Below, in pieces: positions 22,210 through 33,421 of a stretch of 64,000 nucleotides of DNA; within the stretch, counting starts at the first letter, position 1; each line of letters starts with the position of its first letter. The DNA is taken from the NCBI GenBank assembly GCA_029204225.1, contig CM055095.1, positions 45,894,575 to 45,958,574 on the forward strand. The letters are read 5' to 3'. The notes beneath the pieces are model-generated. The model had not been told where the DNA came from and made no database searches. It worked only from the letters and a program-made list of their open reading frames with translations. Source of the DNA: Diphasiastrum complanatum (Eukaryota > Streptophyta > Lycopodiopsida > Lycopodiales > Lycopodiaceae). Position numbers and translations under genes: made by a program.

Positions 22210-23280
22210 GAAACTTAGTACATTGGTTGCCTATCCTGAAAACCATTAGGGAAGTTAAATCTTTTTTGGGCTTCATAAATTCATTAAAGACTATGCCTTA
22301 ATTGCATTACTTCTAACAAATCTCCTCAAGGGAGTGAAGAAAGCCAAAAGAAAAACTAAAAAGGGTAATAAGAAGAACGCCGGAAGGCGTTCGAAAATCA
22401 GTCCACCTGTTACATGGACCGATGAAGTTAATCAAAGCTTTGAGGCTTTGAAGTTGTTAGTGTCTACAGCCCCTATCTTACACATAGTGGACCCTAGCAG
22501 ACCTTTCCTGGTGGAAACTGATGCTAGTGACTATGCGGTGGGTGCGGTCTTGCTCAAAGTAGATATTCTACTTATGAGAAGGAACTTTTTGTTGTCATCC
22601 ATGCGCTAAAGATCTGGAGACATTATTTGTACGAATCTAAATTCATGGTTATGACGGATCATGTGTCTCTTAAGTATATCTGTGATGCCTCAGACCTTAG
22701 GGGTCGTAAGGCCGGTTGGTCGGAACTCATTCAGGAGTTCGAATTCGACATTAAGTACCGTCGAGGTACGTCGAATTGTGTCGATGATGCTTTGAGCCGG
22801 ATTGGATATGCTTATTAGTTATGCTTTGCTGAGTTCCAATCCGAGTTGTATCTTTCTCTGCGAGATCTTTGTCGGACCGATGAGTTTTTTGGTCGTATTT
22901 GGCAAGAAGTCCTGGCAGGGAGCTCTATTATGAGAAATAATCTTGGAAAGCAAGATTTTAAGAAATCTCGCGAAGAGAAGATACTTGATGATTATTCCAT
23001 TAGGAATGGTTTACTTTTCCATAGAGGAAAAGTTTGTGTGCCAGATATCACGGACATTACGGCCCAAATCTTGCATGAGTGCCGCGATAGCCCTAGCCCG
23101 TGACACTGGTATATAGAGGACACTTGACCTTGTTAAGAGAGAATTTTATTGGCCAAAAATGAAAGGTCATGTCGAGGCATATGTTCAAAAGTGTGAACAA
23201 TGCCAAGTTAATAAAGGAGAAAGACTCAAAGCAGCTGGTCTGTTACATCTGTTGGAAATTCCCAGCATGAAGTGGGAAAG
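22210..23280 (+). pseudogene. Ty3/gypsy fragment C: RT end, RNase H, integrase zinc finger
   Basis: KTIREVKSFLGFIN (near 22240) is the RT-RNase H connection. VTWTDEVNQSFEALK and LVETDASDYAVGAVL are tether and RNase H. FMVMTDHVSLKYI follows, then FDIKYRRGTSNCVDDALSR (normally N-x-V-A-D-A-L-S-R), then the integrase HHCC finger ending YVQKCEQCQVNK. Similarity stops abruptly at about 23280 (MKWES). A Lys/Arg-rich insert (KKAKRKTKKGNKKNAGRRSK, about 22334-22395) interrupts the usual tether. Frames change near 22560-22610 and stops are present. Confidence 0.85.
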
Positions 23281-25295
23281 TACTTACGTTTTTTTGGTGC
23301 TAATTTCGTCTTACAGGTTTTATAACACGGTTTACAACAAGCCCTTGAGCATGCATACAAAGCCCAAATCAAATGACGTCGAAACAAAAAACAAAGTTGT
23401 TCATAGGAATCACACCATGAATGCTAAGCTGTCCTAGTCCTAGCACATCAACAAGAAGATTAAACCAACCACAGCTTAAGTTAATAAACAATTGCCTATT
23501 TTCTAGTCCATAGATTTGCCTCATTAGTCTTTGTTATGGGTCCTCTTACCCGTGCCACTAGCACTTTTGCTAGTGATGATCTTGAAAACAAGATATAGGA
23601 CCTTTCCACTAGGATGACCAAGATACAAGAGGTTAGCGTGGGATGCATTTGAGCTACATCCTACTGATGGCGATTGCCTATTATGGTCTTTATAAATAGC
23701 TTGGGATCTATGTACATCACTAGATCTATTTAAATCTTCTTGAGGCTACTTCGCATCAATGTTCACTTCGGATACCTTGGGATATCCATATGGCAGGTAT
23801 ATATGCATTCCCTTGGTACTCTTCTTCTATCATCAGAGTGACATAGTAGACTTTCACGTGGTACTCTTGGTCCATTCAATTGGTATTGCACTTCTTTGTA
23901 TGCATCAAAGATTTGATATTACATCGTAGTAGACAACCTCTTTTTTGCATTCGAGTTATTGTGGCAAACATCGGTAGCCATTCACTATCAATATTCAACA
24001 GTAGCCTTTTTAAATCACGTACCATTTCCATCATATGCTACTCCATTATAAGAAGCAAGTTCTATTGATACTTTCATGGCACGATATTCCTTCATGTGTG
24101 ACCATGTTCCAAGGGTACATATTGGAAGTGCTCCTCTATTGGCATGTGCTAACAAACTTCATGAGACATATTGTTGGTATTTGGCAGTTTCATCCTAAGG
24201 CATCAAGCTCTTCTATGTGGCCATGATGTACTCATTATTCTTTGCAACTATTTTATTGAATAATACTTCTAACATCATTTCTACTAGGATCTAGAAATAT
24301 TTTATGGCAATTTTTGGTCATGGTGCTCATGTCCATTCCTTTATTTGGCATTTGGTCCACATGAGTTGCATGGTACATTCTTATTGGGAGCATCACAATT
24401 AGTATCAAACTATTCACCTATGACATTATCATGATGCCTTAAATTGGCTTTTTTGCGCCATCAATATTGTTATCGACCAGTCTAGTCCTCCCCTTGTCCT
24501 AATTACTAGTTGCCCTAATTAGCATATCTTTAGGTATTGGGCCTTTTCCATTAAAAGCATGTCCTTATGGGACCTAGATCCCGTAATTTGCCATGATCTC
24601 TAGAAGGTTCCACTAAGGGCCTCTAGATAATATATATAAGGCTATCACTACTCATTCTATAGATTATTATATTCCCTCTTCTCTGATAGGTATTGCTTGG
24701 GCTTTTCGTGAGAGATCTCGTCTATGCTTAGATATTGCTTGTAGGGGCATTAGCCATTGTTCTTTATTGATATCAATATACGTGATTGACTTCATAACAA
24801 ATATAGCCAATAGCTGATTCCCACAAGGAAGAGTAATGAGTCTTTTATAAAGAACTCAAGAGAAATTCAAATTGTAGGGCATCAAATGAATGTCTTTGCT
24901 TTCTATTTGTACTCTATGAAATGAAGGCTATATTTCTAGTTTGAAAAGGAAGTGCAAAAGAAGGGCAACAATTTCCCAAAAAATAGAGCACCCTCCAAAA
25001 GGCCTCAAATACCTTGTGAATAAAATTGATATTGTCTTGTGGATCAAAGAGTACCAGTCTTGGGCCCATAATATCAAATAAGCCCTGAAAGTATCATAGA
25101 AATCTCTGAACGTACTGTCTGTACATAATAAAAAGAGATTTTTTTTTCTTTGGCTGACTAATATCAGTCCTAACTTGCTAAACCTCCCAAGCTATTGGAA
25201 ATAGCGTGATGCATTCTCATTTGTTGAGATGGATTGGTTACAATCAATTTAGATCAATTAGGCCGTAGTTAGTTCAACCTAGCTTACATTTAACC
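23281..25295. other. 2.0 kb with no gene recognised
   Basis: A short frame near 23535 (MGPLTRATSTFASDDLENKI) resembles the start of a plant gypsy gag but ends at a stop and is not supported further. TATATATAAGG near 24630 could be an LTR TATA box. Nothing else is seen. Confidence 0.4.
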
Positions 25296-25760
25296 TCAAA
25301 TCAGCTTGCAACGATAGTATTCAAAACTGTCAAGGACATGCATAAAAGCAGCCTTAAAGGCTACCTGGAAGTCATCCCAAGTAGTTGGGACCGTAGCTCG
25401 ATCTTTAAGGTCCTGCCACCATGAGTACGCTTTTCCGCGTAAAAACATGATGGCCGTCGAAATACGCGAGCTATCTAGTAGATCGTGCATGGAGAAATGA
25501 GAAGTCCATCGATCCAACCAAGCCAACACCACATCTTGGTGTCTGTCCTTTTTCTCTCTGGTGAAAAATTCCGGAGTAAACATCGGGTCAAGGAGTGCTT
25601 GCCGAGACTGGGACATAGCCCGAATTTCGGCCTCCGCTCGTTCATGTTTAGACCGCATGTCAACAATTTGTTGTTGCAACAAATTAATTGCACGTGTCAT
25701 ATTCTCCATATCAGTCCCGACGGGACTTGGAGCTTGTGTCTCTTCCATAGAAGTGTCCAT
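25296..25760 (-). pseudogene. Gypsy gag fragment, opposite strand to gypsy B
   Basis: A 154-codon frame from the ATG at 25760 contains a coiled-coil stretch (MTRAINLLQQQIVDMRSKHE), then the capsid signature AYSWWQDLKDRATVPTTWDD and FQVAFKAAFM. This is the retrotransposon gag family of chromovirus-like gypsy elements. It ends at a stop at 25296. Its first codon sits almost exactly at the junction with the truncated gag of gypsy B, which runs the other way. Confidence 0.8.
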
Positions 25761-25764
25761 GGGG

Positions 25765-26990
25765 AAAGGTCAGATTCCTCCAAGATTTTGAGAATGCCTG
25801 CAAATTTTATGGTGATACTTCTGAGAACGAAAAACTACGCCTATTTCCTATGATCTTACTTGGGGATGCTAAGGAATGGTATCTTAATCTTGAAGAATCC
25901 GATATAGTTTCTTGGGAAACCCTTACAGCAGCCCCCACCAAACGATTCAAACCTTCTGAATTGACCCAAAGCCCTTTCATTCAGCTCTCTCACATAAAGA
26001 TGAGAAGGGACGAATCCGTGCGCACCTACATTGAGCGCTTTAAGCGTCTCAAGGTCGAATGCGTCAATGGGAAGATCACTGAAAAAATGGCTATCTAACT
26101 CTTTTTGGTAGGATTACCTAAACCTATCAGAGAACTTAAACCAGCTGAGTCGTATGACCAGCTGAAAGAAGTAATGGATGATGCCATCAGAGAGGAAGAC
26201 GAAGGATCCGATGATGAGTATGATCATCGTGATCGCAAGGGGAAGGCTCTTGCTAAACATGATACAGAGCTTATCTCTAATTCTAATTCCACTGAGTTGC
26301 TACACCATATGGACAACTGGCAAAAAATTCAGCAAGCCCAAATAGATAAGCTTACAGCTGACTTCCATAAGGTAGTTAAGGATATGTCAGAAAAGACCTA
26401 TCCTTCTCGGGAAAATGTGTGGTGCCCTATCTGTTCCTAATACCATACTGCCAACGAGTGCCCACATGTGTAGACATGTTTTCCGCAACTGCAAGACCGA
26501 TGTATAGGCAATATCGACCCCCTGGTCCACCACCTTTCAAACCACAACAGACTTTTCAGCGACCAGGACAATTTCAGCCAAGACCTCCAGGCCCACATCA
26601 GTTGCAGCCTAGACAGCCTTATGTAGTAAATCAACCTTTGCCACACGTAACTACCTAGATGATTGATCCTGGCTACGTTGATCCTACTACATATTACGTT
26701 GATAAAACGCAAGATGCTAGTTATCAAGTGGATCCGACACACCAATATGAAGCCATGACTGTCGCTTATGATCCAAAGCAGCCATGCTATGCAGCTCGCC
26801 AAGTAAGCTATGCGGCGCAACCCATGCGCACTTTGAGGGGTTGTTTTGTTTGTGCTGGAAGACATCCTAGCATCCGATGTCTTGATAAGCTCAAATACCC
26901 ACCTCTGTGTGATAACTGTTGTACAGAGCACCGTACTAAGGACTGTCCAAAACGACCTAAACTAGCTGTCCTAGTTTGTCGGTTCAAGTA
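25765..26990 (+). pseudogene. Gypsy B gag and zinc-knuckle region
   Basis: VRFLQDFENACKFYGDTSEN and LRLFPMILLGDAKEWYLNL open the fragment, followed by FIQLSHIKMRRDESVRTYIE. A stop lies at 26097. ENVWCPICS-stop-YHTANECP (about 26412-26465) is a knuckle broken by TAA. A P/Q-rich linker follows, then a second Cys cluster CFVCAGRHPSIRC with CDNCCTEHRTKDC (about 26842-26945). Confidence 0.85.
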
Positions 26991-27429
26991 GAGACCTTAA
27001 CAGCTATGGTCATGACTAGAGCTCAACAGAGAGCAGCTAGCCAAAAAATGGATAGACGACCTGGCGAACCACCTGCCATACCAAGTGAGAACTCCACTCC
27101 CTTAGTCTATCCTAATCCTACTGAGCAAATTAAACTCCGAGATGAGTTTCAGAAATAGCTGCAAGACGCTGATAATGAGACACACATAACTCCAACACCC
27201 ATACGACCCACTTCGGAAGACCAAGTGATAGAAGCTGTTGAAGTATGGGGTGACCTACTACAGGCCAATGTCACTCAGCCTTTCTGTGTGTTGTGGAAAT
27301 AGACTGGAAAATGGAGGCAGGAGTTAGGCAACATAGACAAAGCTTGATCAAGAATTAGCTCCCGAATTTACTGAGGTAGCTTTACACCTTACCAATCCAC
27401 TTAGCGAGCAAGGGAACATTAAGCTTCCA

Positions 27430-27735
27430 ACCACGCACGCCAACTCACGAGTAGTATTAGCTCTACTGGATGGAGGCTCTGGAGTCAATATCATATCCAC
27501 TTCACTAATGAAAGAATGGGGACTACAGGATTGTTTGAATAGGCCAAATTGTCAACTCCGAATGGCCGATCAAAGTGTGGTTCGACCACAAGGTGTGATA
27601 TCAAGTGTATTGGTTAAAATCGCCGGGTCGAAATTTACACTTGACTTGGTTGTTTTGGATATTTTGGACAATAACGCTTACTCTTACGAAATCTTGCTCG
27701 GTCGCCCTTGGCTTTCTAATGCCGTCCCTATAGAT
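27430..27735 (+). pseudogene. Gypsy B protease
   Basis: ALLDGGSGVNIISTSLMKEW carries the aspartic-protease active site as D-G-G-S rather than the common D-S/T-G. Conserved framework follows (CQLRMADQSVVRPQGVI) and then ILLGRPWLSNA. This D-G-G-S variant is known in plant gypsy lineages. Confidence 0.8.
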
Positions 27736-27749
27736 GTAATCCCATATAT

Positions 27750-28760
27750 CGAGCCAAGATTAAGGAAGAATTACAACGCCTACTGGAGGCCGGGTTCATC
27801 TATGAGGTTGAACATACGGAATGGGTGTCGCCCACGGAAATCGTACCTAAGAAAAATGGAAAGCTTCAAATCTGTGTTGACTTTAAAAAGCTTAATGCAG
27901 TCACTAAACGTGACCATTTCCCCATTCCATTCGGGAAAGCCTTGGCTGGAGATGAGGCTTATTCCTTTTTAGACGGCTTTAGTGGTTATAACATGATAGA
28001 AATAGCACTTGAAGATCAACACAAGACTGCTTTTGCCACGGAATGGGGGACGTTTTGTTGGAAGGTTATGCCTTCTGCGTTATGCAAGCAGCCTTCACGA
28101 ACTTGATAGGAGACACGCTAGAAGTCTATTTAGATGATCTAGGAGTCCACTCTGAAGCGTCTAGACATTTAGCGATATTTGAAAAGATATACATTCAGTG
28201 CGAAAGGTATGGTATCTCCCTAAATCCTAAGATGCAGATCTGGGTTACTCATGGTGTTGTTCTAGGACACATCATATCCTGGAATGGAATTGCTACTGAT
28301 TCCGAAAAGGTTCGAGTTATTGTAGAGATGCCATCACCTAAGACCGTATGTGAGGTCCTAATCTTTATGGGCCATGCAAATTACTATCATTGTCACGTAC
28401 GTGATTTCGCAGGTAAGGCACGTTGGATGTATCGGTTAACTATAGATCCAAAATGGGTAGAAGAGCATGGCCATGCGTTTAAGGAACGCAAAGATGCTCT
28501 AGCCAGTGCCCCCATTTTGAGAGCACCCGATTACTCCAAGGAATTCCATGTGCACATGGATGCTTCCAAGTACGCCATTGGTGCTGTCTTGACACAACCT
28601 GGCGAGGATTCCAAGGACTATCCTATCCGATTCGTAAGTAGACAACTACTTCCAGCTGAGATGAATTATACTACTACCGAGAGAGAAGTATGCAGTTCAA
28701 AAGTTTCATCATTATCTTTTAGGGAAACCCTTTGTGTTGTATACCGCTCATCACGCGTTA
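27750..28760 (+). pseudogene. Gypsy B reverse transcriptase and RNase H
   Basis: RT opens with WVSPTEIVPKKNGKLQICVD and FKKLNAVTKRDHFPIPF. FLDGFSGYNMIEIA is motif A, WKVMPSALCKQPS a worn G-L-C-N-A-P box, and VYLDDLGVHSEA the YxDD box (here YLDD). After a frame change the thumb and RNase H follow: GVVLGHIISWNGIATDSEKV, FHVHMDASKYAIGAVLTQP, and IRFVSRQLLPAEMNYTTTER. The key aspartates are present but frameshifts near 28050 and 28230 break the protein. Confidence 0.88.
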
Positions 28761-29041
28761 CTATATCTTTTGAATAAGACATGCACCACTGGAGGCATAG
28801 CACGCTGGTTGTTGTTGTTCGAGAATTTGAGTATCGTGTCGTTGTTAAAGGGGCTCACAACATTCTTTAGCTGATCATCTATCACGAATCCCTAGCAATG
28901 ACAAATCAATAGAAGGTGTAAATGATGACCTTCCTGATGCCATCTTATTTCAGGTGGACTACAGTTTGGGCCTGAGAAATCACTGAATTCCTTACTACAG
29001 GCCAAATTGATCCCAGTCTACCTAAACCCGCTCAACATGCC

Positions 29042-29870
29042 TTGATTTACAAATCTGCTCCTTACACCCTCATTGCAGGACAACTATATGAAAAAGGGAC
29101 AGATGGAATCATTCGTAGGTGTCTCACAGAGGGAGAAACAACACCCATCATTTCCTTAACTCATGAAGGAAGTGGAGGTGGACACTTCTCATCTGAGACG
29201 ACATCTCGAAAAATATTGTTGGCAGGATTCTGGTGGCCAACATTATTTAAGGATACACATAATTTTGTGATGGCATGTGATGTGTGTCAACGAGCGAAGC
29301 GACCTCAATTCAAGGATTACATGCCATTAAATCCCATATTGTCCGAGCAAGCGTTTTTTAAACGGGGAATTGATTATGTGGGACCGATTAGTCCAGCTGC
29401 AAGATTCACACAGTCTAGATATATTATGGTAGCCATTGACTATTGCACTAAGTGGGCTGAAGCTCGCGTTGTTAATTCCTGCGGATGCAAAATCCATTGC
29501 TAAATTCCTTTACGACCAGGTTATAGTGCGCTTTGGATGCCCACTAGAGATCGTTGCTGAAAGGGGAACACGTTTCTTGAATGCATTAATCGAACACTTA
29601 TTATCCACCTTCCTAGTGGTACATAAAAAAAGTGCCCTTATTACCCTCGATGTAATGGCCAAGCTGAGTCCACTAATAAGATATTAAGTGAAATCCTCAC
29701 TAAGACAGTAGAGTCCAGTAGATCTGATTGGGAACTAAAATTACATGCTGCACTTTGGGCGTCTCGCACAACTCCTAAGAAATCTATTGGATCTACACCT
29801 TTCCAATTGACTTATGGCCAAGAAGTAGTTATGCCAGTTTTGCATAGGCAACCAGGAATTCGCCCACAGT
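29042..29870 (+). pseudogene. Gypsy B integrase
   Basis: The zinc finger reads HEGSGGGHFSSETT, then CDVCQRAKR. The core has FKRGIDYVGPISPAARFTQS and RYIMVAIDYCTKWAEARVV, with catalytic Asp at both sites. After a frameshift comes RFGCPLEIVAERGTRFLNAL, where the family has S-D-x-G/N, so that position is altered (E). The sequence ends near MTYGQEVVMPV (29807), where similarity fades. Confidence 0.85.
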
Positions 29871-29879
29871 ATGGAAATG

Positions 29880-30335
29880 CTCAAAATGGGTTCGACGAGT
29901 TTTCATTGGTTGCAATTTTTGTCAAAATCAGAGTTAAAATGGGCTCAAAACAGGTTGGAGCTGCCAGAAACTTGCACAAACTCGGACAACCACTTGCAAT
30001 GATGATCAAAACTCGCAGACAACAGCTAAAACGCGCCCACTGTCACATGACCTTACTGGGGAATTTTGGAGAAAAATTGGTTAAGGAAAACAAACTCGCC
30101 CAACACCCCTGCCACATCATCAAAACTCGCGGATAGTACAGTTGGATTGCCCTCTATGCCGGCGAGTTCTCTGTTAGATCAGCGAGTTCCAAGATTTTCA
30201 GCTCCGAAAAGGCTATAAATAGGGCTCTCTATTCTTGGTGCGAGTTCATTCCACCGGTTTGCTATCGAGATTATGCTGAAATTTTTCACAAAATTCAGCC
30301 AAAATTTTCAACTCGCACTCACTTCCTATTATCAC
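29880..30335 (+). promoter_or_regulatory. Promoter-like spacer with nine AACTCG/CGAGTT motifs and a TATA box
   Basis: CGAGTT or its complement occurs at 29896, 29979, 30010, 30093, 30124, 30163, 30183, 30241 and 30310. Seven of the nine are the heptamer GCGAGTT/AACTCGC. Chance would give well under one in 420 bp. CTATAAATAG (30213-30222) lies about 115 bp ahead of the ATG at 30336. The layout fits an LTR U3/R region or an internal promoter. No sequence match to the LTR-like region at 33422 was seen. Confidence 0.55.
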
Positions 30336-33300
30336 ATGGTGTCTGGCTGGGAGCAGAAATCAGTTTTAAAGCGACCCAAGTTACGCAAATTCACGACGGA
30401 AATTCACTTAGGTCAACAATGGGAATGCGTCGTGTGAGCGGCCTATTCCACATTTGATGCTGAAAATGAGTCCTTCAGGATTCCATCAGGACAAAATGAA
30501 GATATCATCTCACTAGATACTTCAGTGATGCAGGCCATTGGATTTCCGAATGATGGCAAGACAATTCACGGAAGTGGCACTTCCTATGACCAGAACTACC
30601 TGAAGTCCTTGTTTGACGATGATGGTTCAAGCGCCATTGTCACCAATGATGGCTATGCCATCCAATTCATCAGAGACAAGAAGCTACGAGACGCGGCTGA
30701 ATTAATGCAGATGCTGATCGAAGTCCATAACCCCAAAATGGACCGCATTCTCTTTAGTGACTTATTCGCTCTATCATTCGCATTGGGGCAGCAGGACATC
30801 CAACCTTACAAGTGGGCGGATAAGCTGGCTAGGAGGGTACATGCAGCATTGAAAACCAGGAAGGCAGTTACAAAGGTATATCCTTGCCATGGTACTAGAG
30901 AATCAGCTGGGGGCACAATGTCCACAACGTATAATCGACATCGCCACAAAGTACCCGGACGTGCCACATCAAGCAACTCTGCGTGCCCAAACCTTCAAGC
31001 GAATCGCCCAAACAACTCACACGAAGAAAGGCCAGCAGAGCAGCTAAGGATCAAGGGCCTTTGTAGCAGGCACAACAACTCACCAACAGGATGAGCAAGA
31101 AGCAGAACCAGAGGACCTAGGCGGAGCTGACTTTGGGGGAGATGACTCGGGCGCCTTTGACATCACATCGGTGGCCCAGTACTCCACCCAACTAGAACAA
31201 ATCCTCACATGCACGGCCTCTCAAGCAACACTTACAACAACAGCAGGACATGTCACACAGCAGCAGATTCCAGCTTCAACCAGCGCGGATCAGGGAGTTT
31301 CACTTGATGCCATTCGGGTAACTACCACTGCGGTTCTCACATCCACCTCACTCCCCATTACCACACCTATCGCCATTCCCGTTACGTTACCATCACCGAC
31401 CCCCAAATCGCCACCCCCACTCATAACCACCAACCCCTCCACTTCATTCAATTTTAGTTTTGATTCCGATTCTTTCGCTGCCCGACTCCAAACTGCCGTT
31501 ACCACCACTTCTTCCACTCCTACCGCCACTCAATCTCCACTAACTACACCTATCCAGGACCAACCCAGCTCTTCACAATTCCCTCCACGACATGAACCCT
31601 ATATCCCTCAATACACTGATACTCAACAAAACTACCCCGACCTATCTGAACCACTTCCTTACTTGGTGCCCTAGGGGCGACCTCTTCCCTTCAGTACAGA
31701 CGACAATTTGGGCAAATCACGAAGAATGGAAATACCTTGCCCAGGCAATTTTCGAATATCAAACTAAATGGGGCAACAGTATTCAAGAAAATCTCACACT
31801 CACCAGTTAATTACAGGATGCGGCACAAGCAGTAGAACATGCTAAAGAACAAGCAGCACGCGCACGGCGGGACGAAGAACTCACCTTCGACCAGATGGCC
31901 CAAATGCAAGCACTCGTGGAGCAGCTCCAAGTCGACGCAACCCAGAAAGACCACCAGCTGAGTCAGCTCCAACGACTCTTGGATGCAAAAACCAGTTTTA
32001 ACCTGGAATTAGGTGCCGCTATGATGGGACAACTTACTCAAATTGATTTTCAACGATATGCTCCACTACCTATCTTGGAGGGCACGATAATTCCAGTTTC
32101 TGCATATCAACAGCTGGGACAAAATCTTAAGGCGGTCCAGGCAGAGGCGCAGCAGCTCCAACAGAGCACATCCTTTTAGATGGCTGCACTAAATAACCAA
32201 ATCCAATGCCTAGAAGAGCAAATCAAGCAGCTTTAAGAAATACCACCTCTTGATCATGCCCAACATCAACAATTTCACATCCGTCGACAACCACTGGATG
32301 ATCAGGGGGACGGTGGAGCGGGTCCAGGAAACCTATTCGACAACTCACAGCAGCAGCAGCCACAGATAGTCAAATACCCAGATCAACAATAAGGTCCTGA
32401 TCCACAAGAAGGGGGAGCGCCTCATAACCAAGATCAGGGAGGGACAACCCAACAATCTAACCCCTCATTTCCTCCACCATCTTCCATTTCACCACATTCT
32501 AATCGCCACCAATCCTACCTACAAACCCGGTTCCCTCGACTTCCACCCAAACTCTTTCAACCTCTCACATCTCCCAATCCTCCACCACCCGTAGTGGTAC
32601 CTCCTGAATGGCATCGGGTGACACCCCGAAATCCAAGTTGGGACATGCTCGAGTCAAATGAATTTAGGGCCATGTATCCTACGGAAGAAGAGCGCGGTGG
32701 GTTTACCATACCTGATCTCAAGCAGTGCCGCACACATCGCGCCAAAGTTCGAGCACTAGAGCCTCAACCAGCTTGGAGATGGACAACGTTCTTAGCAAAT
32801 AAGTCGGCATACTTACGCTACCTCAGCGTGCCCACATATTTGCGGGTAAACCCAGAGTACTGCTCTCTCAAACGGCGTGAACCTTTCACACCAGAATTCA
32901 CAGCCAATAAAATCTATTGGCCTATCCTTGCAAAATATGTACAAACAGATGATCCGGCCAGAGATTCCATTCCAAATTGCAGCCAGTTTCATAAGAGATA
33001 CCATCGGTGCTCGGACAGGAGTGTGCGCTACTTCGCCGACAATTGCGGCCTCATTGCCTTCTTGGCACCCTTGGCATCTCATTGGGATCATTCCCTTCCC
33101 CCCATTCTCTTGGACATTAATAAGCCTTTAGTCACAGAAATGGATCACCTCAAAGTGGCTCGGCTTTATTACCGTGCTGCCATGACGAGTGCCCTTCACA
33201 TGGTCGAACTTTGGCAGATGCATGGCTGTCTACAAAACATGCTCCATTACTATGGATCGCGACCATTCCTGAATAAGCTACGATGGCAGATGTTAGAGCA

Positions 33301-33409
33301 CGTTTGCAAAGAACTGCATGCCATCAGGGTAACACTCAACAAGGAGACCTACGACGAGATAGCTCGGCAACGCGCAGCTGCCATTGGCGTGGGACCGCCA
33401 CTCCAATAA
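30336..33409 (+). pseudogene. Accessory ORF copy 2, about 1020 codons, family not recognised
   Basis: Three consecutive frames (30336 to about 30880; about 30885-31674; about 31640-33409) form one eroded protein. The N-terminal part (MVSGWEQKSVLKRPKLRKF; DTSVMQAIGF; TNDGYAIQFIRDKK; RILFSDLFALSFALGQQDIQ) is globular. A Thr/Ser/Pro-rich, mucin-like stretch follows (31171-31674), then a Gln-rich coiled coil (about 31808-32240), a Pro/Gln linker, and a 270-codon open C-terminal domain (32594-33409; WHRVTPRNPSWDML, PAWRWTTFLANKSAYLRYL, LHMVELWQMHGCLQNMLHYY). No signal peptide, membrane segment, zinc knuckle or polymerase motif is visible. It follows gypsy integrase and precedes a polypurine tract, the position of env-like ORFs. 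The N-terminal motifs recur at 2480-2958. Confidence 0.6.
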
Positions 33410-33421
33410 AGAGGGAGATAA
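33410..33421 (+). other. Polypurine tract
   Basis: AAAGAGGGAGATAA runs directly into TGTTTGCCC at 33422, as expected for second-strand priming beside a 3' LTR. It begins at the stop codon of the accessory ORF. Confidence 0.7.

Larger units (their letters stand above)
25765..29875 (+). mobile_element. Ty3/gypsy element B, gag to integrase, decayed
   Basis: Domain order is gag, zinc knuckles, protease, RT, RNase H and integrase, all on the + strand, with about ten frameshifts or stops. It lacks the gag N-terminus and any 5' LTR, being cut at 25761 by a junction with a reversed gag fragment. Gag and knuckle match gypsy A. Integrase trails off at about 29870 and is followed by a promoter-like spacer and the accessory ORF at 30336. 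The protease and gag style suggest the non-chromodomain (Tat/Athila-like) branch, but I have not assigned it firmly. Confidence 0.88.

Noticed and set aside
25485-25853. 122-codon + strand frame
   Set aside because: It is antisense to the gag coding sequence at 25296-25760 and crosses the head-to-head junction, so it is a shadow frame.
30336-33409. Retroviral-type envelope gene
   Set aside because: The position fits, but I see no signal peptide, furin-like site, fusion peptide or membrane anchor, so it is described only as an accessory ORF.
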